This document shows, piece after piece, positions 11,010 to 22,243 of a stretch of DNA of 64,000 nucleotides (position 1 is the stretch's first letter; each line of letters begins with the position of its first letter). Both the position numbers and the translations under genes were made by a program. The notes under the pieces were generated by a model. That model worked only from the letters and a program-made list of their open reading frames with translations, did no database searches and had not been told where the DNA came from. Source of the stretch: Cladorrhinum sp. PSN259 (Eukaryota > Ascomycota > Sordariomycetes > Sordariales > Podosporaceae); assembly GCA_033725935.1 (NCBI GenBank), contig MU867085.1, positions 248,001 to 312,000 on the forward strand, in the 5' to 3' direction.

Positions 11010-12989
11010 TCACTGCTTTTCTCTGCTCTCAAACACCAACCGTAATGCACGGGGATAAAGAGGACCGGCCTATCAGAAATAAGAAATCTGGTTAGCATGA
11101 TAAAACCTGAGACAGACAAACCCAACCTCCAACAAACAAGCCCCCAACTGCACAGCACAAGCATTGCCAACAACAACAACAACAATACCAAGACAAAGGG
11201 TGGGAACCAACAGTCCAATGTTGGTTAGACCCATTTGTCCAAAAACGGTAATAAGAAACAAGTGTAAAAGAAAGAAAAGCAAAAAGAAAAGAAAAAAACT
11301 CACCGGTGTCTTCCTGTCGATCCACGTCGGATCAAGCCCCCACATCATCCCCTTGACCAATGACACCAGGGTTACCCTCATCTGAAGCAGCGCAAACCTC
11401 TCCCCCAGACAGGCCCTCCTCCCACCGTGAAAACTCACCCACTCAGCCCGCGCCCTGCGGTGTCTGTACTGCTTCTGGATTGCCACCATGTTGTCGCCCC
11501 ACCGGGCCGGGTCAAACTTGTCCGCCGTTTGTCCCCAGACCGTCGGGTCCCGGTTGGTGGAGTAGCAGTTGTAACCCACGTACGTGCCCTTGGGAATCAT
11601 GATGTCCCCACCCAGCAGAGCATTCTCTGACGTGTGACGATTCACCAGCTGCCCGATGGGTGGGAACAACCTGAGGGATTCATAAATGACCGAAGTCAAG
11701 AAGGGCATTTCTTGGAGGATCTCAGGGTCCAACTGCAAGTCCGAACCGGGGCCCAGGTTGTGTTGGAGGATTTCCTGGTAGAGTTTGTTTTGAATTTCCT
11801 GATTCGGATGCCAAGTTAGTCAGTAAGTCTGATGCCAAATATTAAAAGAAAAAAAAAACAGTCCGACAACTTACAGGGTGCTTCGCCAAGAGGTAAAGTG
11901 TGGAGATCATGCACAGCTGGGGGTTCTCCTGGCCAGCCACGAAAGCAACAGTGAGATTATCCAGGAGCTGCTTCTCGTTCCATGCACCAGAATCCCTGGC
12001 GTCCAGCATCCTCCTGCCAAGCCCGTCGGCTGACATCTGCTCGGACTTGGTTGATGATTCTACCAGACCGCGCTTCAGCTCGTTCCTGAATCTGTCGACC
12101 GTCCTGCGAGCCTGTTCTCTGCTGGGGAATGGGAATCGGTCAAGGACGGGAAAGTTCATGAAGATCGGTTTGAAAATCTCCCGCTTGACCGCCGTTTGGA
12201 GCACGTTAATGGGTGCGTTGGGTGAGTTGAGGGCCTGTAAACGATCATCAACATCTAGTTCTGAGTCCGAGGTTGATTAAAAAAAAAAGTAAAGGAAAGA
12301 AAACTCACATCAAACTCAGTCTGCAACACAACCTCGGACAAATTTGCCACAGAGTATCTCTGCAAAAACTCCTGCACAGGAACACCACTCCCAGAAGCCC
12401 TCGTCTGAGCATCCTTCAACAATCCACACAGACTCTGCGCATTCTTGACCAGCCTCTCAACCTCAAAGTTGTTCCTCTGCAGTCCAGGTTTAACAACAGA
12501 CTGGTAATTCTTCCAATCTGCTCCATGACTGGAAATGATATTATCCCCTACCGTTTTATATTAGCCATTGACATTCTTTTCTTCGCCTTTTGAGTCTATG
12601 ATAATAAAAAACTTACCCAAAAACTGACTCAAAACACTGTGAGGAATCTTCTTTTGATTCCCGCTCTTTTCGAACAAATCCTCATCTTTGAAGATTTCCT
12701 GCAGGTACTGGGGTTTGTGCACCAAAATGTTCCACTTCGCGCCGAAAAAAAGCTTCACCGCTCCGTGTTTTCGTAGAGGCTCCTGGATGTACTCCCTAAA
12801 GATGTCGGACTGGTCGACATCTTTAAAGAATGGGATGAGCGCAACCCAAAACGGCACTGCGGGGATGTTGGTGGGGTATTTTGGTGGGAGGAGGAAGATG
12901 TAGTAGATGAAGAAGATGGAGATGCAGAGGAGGAAGAGGAGTTCGAGTAGGAATATGATCATTTTGGCAAGTGAAAAAAGAGAAGGCAA
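11010..12989 (-). CDS. dit2: Cytochrome P450, CYP56/Dit2-like
   Basis: Five exons on the minus strand (12617-12989, 12309-12547, 11875-12234, 11304-11798, 11010-11069) give 508 aa. A second possible start at 12962 would be nine residues shorter. A strongly hydrophobic anchor at residues 10-35 predicts ER attachment, with the PPKYP hinge after it. The I-helix reads AGQENPQ (304-310), where a CYP56-like Glu-Asn replaces the usual acid-Thr pair. The E-x-x-R pair is E364/R367 (YESLRLFPP). The heme loop is FHGGRRACLG with Cys454 as the iron ligand. The final 20-codon exon completes the C-terminal strand (TPAGPLYPRALR). In yeast, Dit2 couples N-formyl-tyrosines oxidatively. Placement beside a Dit1 homologue supports joint action; the product is inferred, not proven. 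Confidence 0.9.
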
Positions 12990-14431
12990 AAATCGAGAGT
13001 TTGTTTGATGTGTATGTGGATGTGTAACTATCGTCGGCGTGGGGACCGAGACTTTACGAGATGGAGTTGACTTTGAGAATATGGAGAATCAAAAAAAAAT
13101 AAAATAATAATAATAAAAAATAACAAGTGTGAGACGTTACGGCCGGGAAACCGATAGACTTGAAGTCAAAGATCCGGAAGGTTCGTTGAGAGAGAGGCAG
13201 CCACAATCTCACATATCAGCCCAAATCTTCTTCACCATCACAATCAGCTATCCTATGGAAGTTCCGAGTGCCAGCACAGCACAGCAGCACAATTTACAGA
13301 ACACTCGGTTGCAAACCGCCATCTCATTTGGTCATCATTCGAGAAGACCCATGCCTGTTGACAAGTTACCGAAAATAGAATACCCATGCCAACCATGCAA
13401 ATGGAGGGGGGGAACGGGAGGGGAAGGGATGTTGTGGGATGGGGTAGTAACCGTAACCGTCGATCTTCCTCCGGTGCGTGGCTTGCGTGGCTTACCCTAA
13501 TTTCCCAACCCTCCCCGGAAGGAATCTCCGTGGTTGGTTGGTAAGAGAAAGGACCCCCAACAAGCAAATAACCGCTTGCCAAAAAAGAAAAACAGGGCTG
13601 AGTACACAGTACGAACAACACCCATGCATATTCACGGTGTTGCTTTAGGGGCCTTGGCGGAAAGATAGTCCGTACTCTGGAACGCACAAACAGAAAAAAC
13701 AACAACTGCACAGCAATGCACTGCACTGCACTGCACTGCACTCTATGCAGTATAGCAGCCGGTGGTTTTTCTTCTTTTGTGATGAAGAAAGGGGAAGGAA
13801 TGATGCTGTGCCACGACTCCACGACCTTAACCAGCCTCCCTCCCCGTCCTTGCCCTCCTCTCCCTCTTAACTGCAAGTCCCCCCACATTTCACAGTACAC
13901 TTAGTAGTCCACAGGGAACAGCAACACTGCCCCCCTCGGAACCCAAAGACCTGGTAAGTTACTGGTAGGCAGCCGGCGTAAACAACAATAGCAACAACCA
14001 AGTGATGTGAGCCATGCAGTGCTCCTGTGATGCTGTGTTGGGCGGCCGTGAGATGCAGGTCGGTTGGAGGTGTTGTTCCCGTCCCATTCTTCCTCCACCC
14101 CTCCATCCCCCCGGTCCTGCCGATGGTCTTCCTCCCGTCCAGCCCAACAGTACCTTGATGTCCACTCCCGTCACATCTTGAACTTTTGTTTCCTTGTTGT
14201 TGGCCTCCAGTCGAGAACCTTTCTGCTCTTGACGCTATCTTTTTTCTTTTTTTTTTCTCCTTCTTCATTTCTGATTGCTCGCATAGACTGATACCCCTCT
14301 CTTGATTCTCTTTCCCTTTTCGGTCTTTCTGCTTCCCCACGCCCACACTCAACACTCCTCACTCACACCTCTTATCTTATCTACCCATCACCACACGTAA
14401 GAGGCAGAGAGAGAGAAACAAAAAAAAAACA
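12990..14431. other. Divergent promoter region of P450 and MFS genes
   Basis: The P450 is read leftwards and the MFS gene rightwards, so this 1.4 kb is their shared control region. It holds a CTGCA microsatellite at 13717-13742 and a pyrimidine-rich stretch above the MFS start (about 14180-14400). Open frames here are not supported. Confidence 0.55.
13717..13742. repeat. CTGCA pentanucleotide microsatellite
   Basis: About five consecutive TGCAC/CTGCA units in the shared promoter of the P450 and MFS genes. This is simple-sequence repetition with no known role. Confidence 0.85.
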
Positions 14432-16479
14432 ATGGTCAGACTAGAATTCAAGCTCGAAATCGGGCGCTCCCATCACCCCAGAGGTAGTAGCCGCTCCCTC
14501 TCCCCAGACTCAGACCGGATTCCCCTCGTAGACCGTTCTTCACAACAACCACTCCCCCGCGAGGACCCAGCTTCCATCTCTTTACCCGCCTCTCCAACAT
14601 CAGAAAAGGGCGACAACCCACTCTCGCTCTCGTCACCAGATCCCAAACGATACGTCCGAATTGCGTCTTCTGAGCGTCCACCTTCTCCTGGGGAAAATAA
14701 TGACACGCAACCTCTCGTGTCCAATGCCGGTCCTGGCGGCGGAGGAAAACCCGGTGCAGCAGGCAAAGGAGACGGAAAGCCAGCAGAACCATACACCGAA
14801 TTCTCACCCTGGCGACGAAAGTTTATCCTGAGCGTCATTACCACCGCCGGCTTCTTCGGACCTCTGGCAGGCGGTATTTACCTGCCTGCTTTGCCGATTT
14901 TGACAAGAGAGTTCAACGCCACCGCGACGGCTATCAATGTGTCCGTCACGGTTTTTATGGCTACTTTTGCCGTTGGTGTATGTATTTATATCCCCCCTCC
15001 CAAAAATTTTGATGTTGGCCAATGTGCAAGCTTGCTGACGATCTTGTGTATCTGTAGCCATTATTCTGGAGTACCTTTGCGGACTGGAAAGGCCGACGAC
15101 CGTTGTACCTCATCTCGCTCTTCATTTACATCGTTGCGAACATCCTTCTCGCTGCCGTGCCGGCAAATTACGGCGCCTTGGTTTTCCTAAGAATCGTTCA
15201 AGCGTTTGGTAGTTCGGCCGTGGTGAGCATGGGTGCCGGTACTGTTGCTGATGTATGTCCTTTCCCTGTCCTCCCCTAACCGTTACTGTCCTGTCGACCT
15301 GATTTGCTGATGGTGATTTTCGGCAAAGATAACCGGTCCCAAAAGACGAGCATTCGCCATGTCAGTCTTCCTCATGGGGCCCCAATGCGGTCCCATCATC
15401 GGCCCGTTACTCGGCGGTGCCCTCGCCGAAGCAGACTGGAGGTGGATGTTTGGCTTCCTCGCCATCTCTGGGTTCCTCCTTTGGACACTCATCCTCTTTT
15501 GTCTCCCCGAAACTCTCCGTGCCCGAGTCGGTTCGGGTAGGATCTACAACGAGAGTCCCAAATTCTTTTGGCCTCCTCGGCTGTCTTCCCCACTCGCTCC
15601 GTCATGGGAACGCGGACCGGCGCCGCCGAAACCTACTCTCAAGGGATACTGGAATCTGTTTATTTACCCCCCAATTGGTATTGTGACGGTTAATACGGCC
15701 ATGTTGTATTCGACCTACTTTGCTATTAGCGTCAATCTGCCGATTATTTTGTCAGAGGAGTACAAATGGAGAACGGTGGAGATTGGTGGCGGGTTCGGCG
15801 CTGTGGGTGTTGCCCTGATCTTGGGCAGTTTGTTGGGCGGTCGAGTTTCGGACTGGAGGAGAGCAGCAGCAGCCAAGAAGGCTCCGGATGGTAAAGTTGA
15901 TCCCGAGTTCAGACTGGTCGATCAGATCTGGGGCGTGTTGGTGTGCGTCGGTGGAACCATCATGTATGGGTGGGTGTGCGAGTTCCGTGGACACCCGGCT
16001 TTGATCTTGCTTGCTACGTTTTTGGGTAAGTTTCTCTCCGTATACAATCCAGCATTTGTCCCCCGCGCTAACGCTTGTCAGCTGGCTTCGGCATGAACTG
16101 GGTGTTTGTAACGACAACCGCCTTCTTGACAGAGTGCGTCGCTCAACAAGCTGCCGGTGCGTTTGCTCTGGGTAATTTGTTGAGAAACCCAGGAGCAGCC
16201 ATTTCAGCCGTTCTGATCCCAACCTTGGTCGTCAACATGGGACACGGTTGGTGCTACACCGGGCTTGCCTTGCTGGACCTTGTCCTGGTAGGATCTGCCG
16301 TCATGAGTAAGTCATTTCTGGGTCCCAGTTCAGGAGACTCTTGCTAACTTTTGGTTCTAGTCCTGAAGAAGAGATGTCCCGGGTGGAGAGCAGAAAGAGA
16401 GGCAAAGATGAAGGCAATGAAGGCAAAAGGAGGTCCTGGGGGTCCTGGAGGAGCTCCAGGGGGCAAGCCTGGACCATGA
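14432..16479 (+). CDS. MFS transporter (DHA1, Dtr1-like)
   Basis: Five exons (14432-14977, 15058-15252, 15329-16025, 16082-16306, 16361-16479) give 593 aa. The first about 130 residues are Ser/Pro-rich and hydrophilic. A 12-TM MFS core then begins at FILSVITTAGFFGPLAGG. Motif A of DHA1 transporters is visible as FADWKGRRP between TM2 and TM3, and the TM5 motif C-like segment reads MGPQCGPIIGPLLGG. A large cytosolic loop between TM6 and TM7 holds ESPKFFWPP. The C-tail is basic then Gly/Pro-rich. Position next to Dit1- and Dit2-like genes makes a Dtr1-type role (export of the pathway product across the plasma or prospore membrane) the best guess. A general drug-proton antiporter is the alternative. 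Confidence 0.85.
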
Positions 16480-18017
16480 GCTTGTCGAAGCAACTTTGCT
16501 GAAAAAAAAAAAAAAAAAAAAAGAAACCAAATGAGAGCATGCAATAAGCCATCTAGGCCGTGGCAGAGTGCAGCCACCCATGTCCTTGCCATGATTGATA
16601 GAGTCCCAAACAAAGTGCCAACAAGGTCCTTGCCGAAGTCTTATCAGAGAATTTCGGCGCGGGAACATGATATCGCGGCTTCCGAGTACCAGGGTGCATC
16701 AGCAACCAGACACCTCCAGAACTTTTGGTATCTCGGAGTTGACTAACTGCTGGCCCACTGTCCCGAAGAAAGCAGGTAGTCGTCTTGTGCCCACAGCCTT
16801 GTAAAACCTGAAGGCAATGTGCTTTGCGCATCTCGCGCAGATAGGGAAACAGAAATATATCCAGAGGAAGAAATCCTTAATCTATATAGTTATGAATCAT
16901 CCAGCAGAAAACCCAAAGCGAGATTCCGCCGGCTTCCTTAATCCTCCAGAAAAAACCCTTTTTTAACTCCGTTCCAAGCAAAGCAACCATCCATCACCCA
17001 CCCCACCTCTTTTATTTTATTTTTTATTACTCTAGATATTCCTTTCTCATCGTGACAGGAAGAAGAATAAGAATAAGAAGAAGAAGGAAAAAAAATGATG
17101 GGAAATATCGTGATCTCGGACGACTCGGAACCTGTGAACTCGCTCCTCTTGGGCCCTAACGACGACAGCGCCTAAAAAAATAACGAGCAGAGCGAAATCG
17201 AGAGCAAAGGAAACAATGGCGAAAAGCGGGTTGACTCTTGCAATCATTTTTTTTCCTTTTTCTTTTTTTTTTCCTTTTTGGGTGACGGGGGGAAATCGGT
17301 TTGTGGCGACGTGACGATTTAAAAGTTCCCTGCCTTGGGCTTCTTTCTGTACGAAACTGAAACAACTAAAACTTTGTCTAGATAGTAAATATTAGAATGA
17401 TTGATAGAAACTTAAATAAAGCCAACTGTGGATAGGAGAGAAACCGCAAGATTTATCATACCTTGCTAACTCTGAGTCTGGTGGATTGGATGTAACTGCG
17501 GGGGTTTCAAGAGAGTCCCGGATTGTCGTGCTCTGGCCTTGTCGCTCGCTCCCATTGTCATTAATAACCCAGTCGTTGAGGAGTGACGACAGTCCAGAGA
17601 AACGCGTCCAAGCGTCGCGACCGCGTTTAGGGGTTTAAGTGCAAAGTTGGGCGCGGCTTTTAGGGATTTAGGGTCATTGTGGGGTAAACCCAGACTTGCA
17701 CAAAAATGCGGGGCAGAAGCTTTCTGCACTTGTGATCCCTGAAGATCCCGACAGTCCCCTGAAAACTTTAGCACATTGACAAAAATAAATGCAAGACACA
17801 GTTTTTTTCGAGCCAAAATATTGCTCATTCAGTTTGTTTCATTATATTGATATCAAGGTCTCGACTCATAATACGATGCGACTAAAGTTAAAAATAACAA
17901 CAGTGTTTCTGCGCACAGGCAGTTAATAACCCATAACATCATAACAAAAACCTGATCCACGAAATATTTGCTGACCCATCATCCGCACCTTTTTCTTTCC
18001 CTTTTCATCGGATTAAT
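16480..18017. other. Intergenic region
   Basis: Convergent 3' flanks of the MFS and katG genes, about 1.5 kb. It contains a 21-nt A run at 16502-16522 and an AT-rich section with low-complexity open frames. No gene was recognised. Confidence 0.5.
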
Positions 18018-20279
18018 CTAGAGCTTAGGAGTCGCGCTGGGAGAATGCTTAAGATCGAACCGGTCGAGATTCATAACCTTATTCCATGCAGCAACAAAGT
18101 CCTTGACGAACTTGTCGGCACCGTCGGCCTGGCCATAAACCTCAGCGATCGCACGAAGCTCAGAGTGCGAGCCAAAGATGAGATCCGACCGGGTGGCCGT
18201 CCACTTCTTCTGGCCAGACTTGCGATCAACGCCGTCGAAGAGCTCGCCTTGACCGTCCGTGTTCTTCCAGGAAATGTTGGTATCGAGGAGGTTGACAAAG
18301 AAGTCGTTGGTGAGCTTGCCAGGGGTAGAAGTGAAGACACCCTTGTCCGAGAGGTCATAGTTGGCGCCGAGAGCTCTGAGACCACCAATGAGGACGGTGA
18401 GCTCGGGAGCCGTCAGTTGAAGAAGCTGAGCACGGTCAACGAGAAGCTGCTCGGTCTTGACACGCTCGGTGCCGGTGCCGTAGTTGCGGAAGCCGTCAGT
18501 GACGGGCTCGAGGTGCTCAAACGAGTGCTCGTCCGTCTGCTCCTGCGAGGCATCGGTGCGACCGGGAGTGAAGGGAACAGAGACACCAGCAGCCTTCTCA
18601 AGAGCAGCCACACCAGCCAAGACAATGAGGTCAGCGAGGGAGACCTTCTTGCCACCGGCGGCCGAGGTGTTGAACTTGGACTGGACCGACTCGAGAGCCT
18701 TGAGGACCTCGGACAGAACGTCAGGGTTGTTGACCTCCCAGTTCTTCTGAGGAGTGAGACGGATGCGTGCGCCATTGGCACCACCGCGCTTGTCGCTACC
18801 ACGGAAGGTGGATGCAGAAGCCCAAGCAGTGAGGATGAACTTGCGAGGCTCCACACCAGTGGCAAGAATCTCCTTCTTGAGAGCGGCGACGTCATTGGAA
18901 TCCACAAGTGGGTGGTCAACAGGTGGAACAGCATCCTCCCAGAGAAGAATCTCAGAGGGAACCTCAGGTCCCAACCACCTTGAGCGCGGGCCCATGTCAC
19001 GGTGGAGGAGCTTGAACCATGCACGACCAAAGGCATCGGCGAATTGGTCGGGGTGCTCGAGGAAGCGGCGAGAGATCTTCTCGAAGCCTGGGTCGAAGCG
19101 GAGTGCGAGATCGGTCGTCAACATGCGAGGGAGGTGCTTCTTGTTGGAGTCAAAGGGATCGGGGATGAATGGCTCGGTGTTCTTGGCCACCCACTGGTTG
19201 GCACCGGCAGGAGACTTGGTAAGCTCCCACTCAAACTTGAACAGGTATTCGAAGAACTGGTTGGTCCACTTGGTGGGCTCTGAGGTCCAGATGACCTCGA
19301 GGCCGGAGGTGATGGTGTGTGGGCCCTTTCCGGATTCGAACTTGTTGCTCCAGCCGAAGCCCTGCTGCTCAATGTCGGAAGCCTCGGGCTCCTTGCCGAC
19401 ATTGTCTGCGGGAGCGGCGCCGTGGGTCTTGCCGAAGGTGTGGCCACCGGCAATAAGGGCAACGGTCTCCTCCTCGGTCATGGCCATGCGGCCGAAGGTG
19501 ACACGGATATCGCGGGCAGAGGCGACGGGGTCGGGAATGCCGTCAGGACCTTCGGGGTTGACGTAGATGAGACCCATGTGGGCGGCGGCGAGAGGAGACT
19601 CGAGCTCGCGGGTGTGGATCTCACTGTGATCCTTCTTGGACTCGTCGCCGCTAACGATACCCTTTCCAGCAATGCCCTCCTTACCTTTGGCGTAACGGAC
19701 TTCGTTGCCGAGCCAAGTGGTCTCGCCACCCCAGTAGGCAGCCTGGTCAGCCTCCCATGTATCCTGGCGACCACCGGCGAAGCCAAAGGTCTTGAAGCCC
19801 ATCGATTCGAGCGCGACGTTGCCGGTCAACAGCAAGAGGTCGGCCCATGAGATCTTGTTTCCGTACTTTTGCTTGATGGGCCAGAGGAGGCGACGAGCCT
19901 TGTCGAGAGAAACGTTGTCAGGCCAGCTGTTGAGGGGAGCAAAGCGTTGCTGGCCCTGACCACCACCTCCGCGGCCGTCATGAACACGGTAGGTACCGGC
20001 GCTGTGCCATGCCATTCTGACGAAGAGACCGCCGTAGTGGCCAAAGTCGGCGGGCCACCACTCCTGAGAGTCGGTCATGAGGTCACGGAGGTCCTTCTTG
20101 AGGCCCTCATAGTCGAGAGTCTTGAAGGCGGCGGCATAGTCGAATTCCTTGTGGAAGGGATCGGAAGCCTCGGTGTGCTGGCGAAGAATGTCGAGACGAA
20201 GCTGGCCCGGCCACCATTCGATGTTTCGGGTGCCGCAGCCGGCGACGTTTGCCTTGTGGTTGACTGGGCACTCTCCCAT
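18018..20279 (-). CDS. katG: Bifunctional catalase-peroxidase
   Basis: Single-exon minus-strand gene of 753 aa starting MGECPVNHK at 20279. The frame runs 48 codons further upstream, but those residues are unlike the family. The distal heme pocket reads RMAWHSAGTYR (Arg88, Trp91, His92). The Met-Tyr-Trp adduct typical of KatG can be placed as Trp91, Tyr239 (IYVNPEG) and Met265 (FGRMAM). The proximal heme ligand is His280 (IAGGHTFGKTHG). Spacing between Tyr, Met and His equals that of bacterial KatG (26 and 15 residues). The second, heme-less half follows and ends HSPSATPKL. It removes H2O2 by catalase and peroxidase cycles. No signal peptide is seen, so a cytosolic KatG1-type form (like Neurospora cat-2) is likely. 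The family came to fungi from bacteria by ancient transfer (established knowledge). Confidence 0.95.
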   Translation of the reverse strand: MGECPVNHKANVAGCGTRNIEWWPGQLRLDILRQHTEASDPFHKEFDYAAAFKTLDYEGLKKDLRDLMTDSQEWWPADFGHYGGLFVRMAWHSAGTYRVHDGRGGGGQGQQRFAPLNSWPDNVSLDKARRLLWPIKQKYGNKISWADLLLLTGNVALESMGFKTFGFAGGRQDTWEADQAAYWGGETTWLGNEVRYAKGKEGIAGKGIVSGDESKKDHSEIHTRELESPLAAAHMGLIYVNPEGPDGIPDPVASARDIRVTFGRMAMTEEETVALIAGGHTFGKTHGAAPADNVGKEPEASDIEQQGFGWSNKFESGKGPHTITSGLEVIWTSEPTKWTNQFFEYLFKFEWELTKSPAGANQWVAKNTEPFIPDPFDSNKKHLPRMLTTDLALRFDPGFEKISRRFLEHPDQFADAFGRAWFKLLHRDMGPRSRWLGPEVPSEILLWEDAVPPVDHPLVDSNDVAALKKEILATGVEPRKFILTAWASASTFRGSDKRGGANGARIRLTPQKNWEVNNPDVLSEVLKALESVQSKFNTSAAGGKKVSLADLIVLAGVAALEKAAGVSVPFTPGRTDASQEQTDEHSFEHLEPVTDGFRNYGTGTERVKTEQLLVDRAQLLQLTAPELTVLIGGLRALGANYDLSDKGVFTSTPGKLTNDFFVNLLDTNISWKNTDGQGELFDGVDRKSGQKKWTATRSDLIFGSHSELRAIAEVYGQADGADKFVKDFVAAWNKVMNLDRFDLKHSPSATPKL

Positions 20280-22243
20280 TGTCACTTTGTCTGTTGTACT
20301 TGTTGTTTTGTTGGTGTGGGATGTGTGCTCGAAACCTGCGAGTATGTTGTTGATGTTGTTTCTCTTTGGAAAAGAGAGTTGGAGGATGAGGAAAAGGAAA
20401 AAAGAAGAGACGAACGGGCTCAAAAGAGGGGAAGTGCTGTCTTACAAATATACTCCCCGAAAGGTCAGGTACAGAAGGCGCGGAGTGGTCCGAGGGGGAC
20501 CTTGATGGAATCGCGGGGAGGGGTGCAGATCGGGGGGAACATGCCGCATCCACAGTATTCTGTAGAATGCTCTATACCCCCGCCTTCCCCCGGCCAAGTA
20601 CCGTTGAAACCCCGCATTAATTGAGGGGCAACATCGCGACATCTTTTGCCCCGCCTGTGCGTTTTACAAGAGACAAACAATGAGCGGGCGGCATTTCATG
20701 GGTAAGGTTTGTATTATTCAGCGTTCATTTTCTTTTCTTCAGTCAAGTCTTGTATGATGTGGCAAAAATCTGCGAAGCATTTCCTCTCCATTATCCTCGG
20801 CAGCAAAATCACCCCTCCGATGAAGATCTCCCGGAGGGGCGTCGTTGGTCGTGTTCCGGAAACGCAACGGCTTTTGCTGCTGCTGCTTCAGGGAATCGGA
20901 AATATGCAGCTTCTGATTGGCCAGTCAGTCAGAAGTCTTTGGAGAAACGGGGTTAAATGCGACCAAGTGAATGAAGTGGTTCGAGTTTATTCGAGGTTGT
21001 TCTTCTTCCATACTTCTGCACGACTTGCCACAAGTCATCTGTTTTCGGCATATACTGGAGTTAATGAGAATTGAGATATCAAAAGCAGAGACAGAAGAAG
21101 CAGAGGAATGCGTCATCATGGAGCCAAGAAATTAAAATCTCCACATTGGGCAAATCCACTAGCTCCAAAGTTTGTAAGTCGACCGAACTCCATGATGGCA
21201 CGGACGGAGATTTCGCCATCAAGGTTGTTGTTTACCTAATCTTTGATGTCGTTGTTTCAGTATCGGTATCATTGCAAAAATTAATGTTTCCTCTGTTGGA
21301 TAATTGATTCCGAATCTCGCATACATCATCCACTTTCTAAAAAGTGCTTTAAATCTAGACTCCTGATATACAAAGATCGTCACAAAATTCTCGGGATTAT
21401 ATCGGAAGTATTCCGAATTTCCGAGCTCTCTTTTTCAACAATTAATAACGACATCTACTTACCTACCTCTAAAAATATCCGGAAAAATAAATGTTACTTT
21501 CTTGACAAGCAATAAAACCCTGGCATATCTTGAAGATGCATTTTTCGAGACCACGTGCTAGACCAGGATATTCCCAAGTGCTGAGACTGTTTTGTTTTTT
21601 GGCTCATACCGAGATCTCGGTGATTTCGGAGATATTTACTTGTGCCTCTAACAGCATACTATCTGTATACGCATAGTCTCAGCATTGATATAACCAGTCT
21701 ATTTCGGATGTATCCGCCTGTGCGTCAAACCGAGAAATTGGTCAAGAGAAGATGACAAGGAAAGCCTAGAAAATTTGAAGCTGCAAGTATAGAAAGAAGC
21801 GTACCGCTACACCATTGTACTAGCGCAATTAGGAATCGAACCAAATACAGTATATTTCCCCAGTGCTAACCAAGTATTGTTCTGGAAAGTGACTCAAGGG
21901 CATGACATAAAACTTGGAAAACTCAAAAGTATGTATGTAAGTTATGACAGAGAAGTGGCAGAGATGACCAAAACTCAATCTGACTAAAAAGGGGTAGCAC
22001 CTGTAGGTAAACAAATAATATCTACCATCATCTATTTACAGTGCAAATCTGTGAGTTATAAGGCATATCATGGCAACTCATCGATAACTTTTCACAAACC
22101 GCAATCTCAGTTGCACGTCGAGCAGGCAAGATGGAATAATTTTACCAGCATTTTATCGTATTTTTCCCCCAAACTTTGTCGTATATACTATTCATACAAA
22201 TTCATTACACTTTATCCTTTTCACATCCAGTACCGCCTTTTCC
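20280..22243. other. Intergenic region
   Basis: The right-hand 5' flank of katG lies at 20280-20700. Beyond about 20950 the DNA is AT-rich, with scattered stops in every frame and no gene recognised. The left part should hold stress-responsive control sites, but none was identified with confidence. Confidence 0.5.

Noticed and set aside
13253..13900. 215-codon minus-strand open frame in the P450/MFS promoter
   Set aside because: The translation is low-complexity and spans a CTGCA microsatellite; no family likeness.
18045..19566. Long plus-strand open frames opposite katG
   Set aside because: They are antisense shadows produced by the biased codon use of katG; all KatG motifs are on the minus strand.
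20280..20423. N-terminal hydrophobic extension of KatG (possible signal peptide)
   Set aside because: The stretch is followed by polar low-complexity sequence before the typical MGECPVNHK start, so it is more likely 5' untranslated. A secreted KatG2 type would need transcript evidence.
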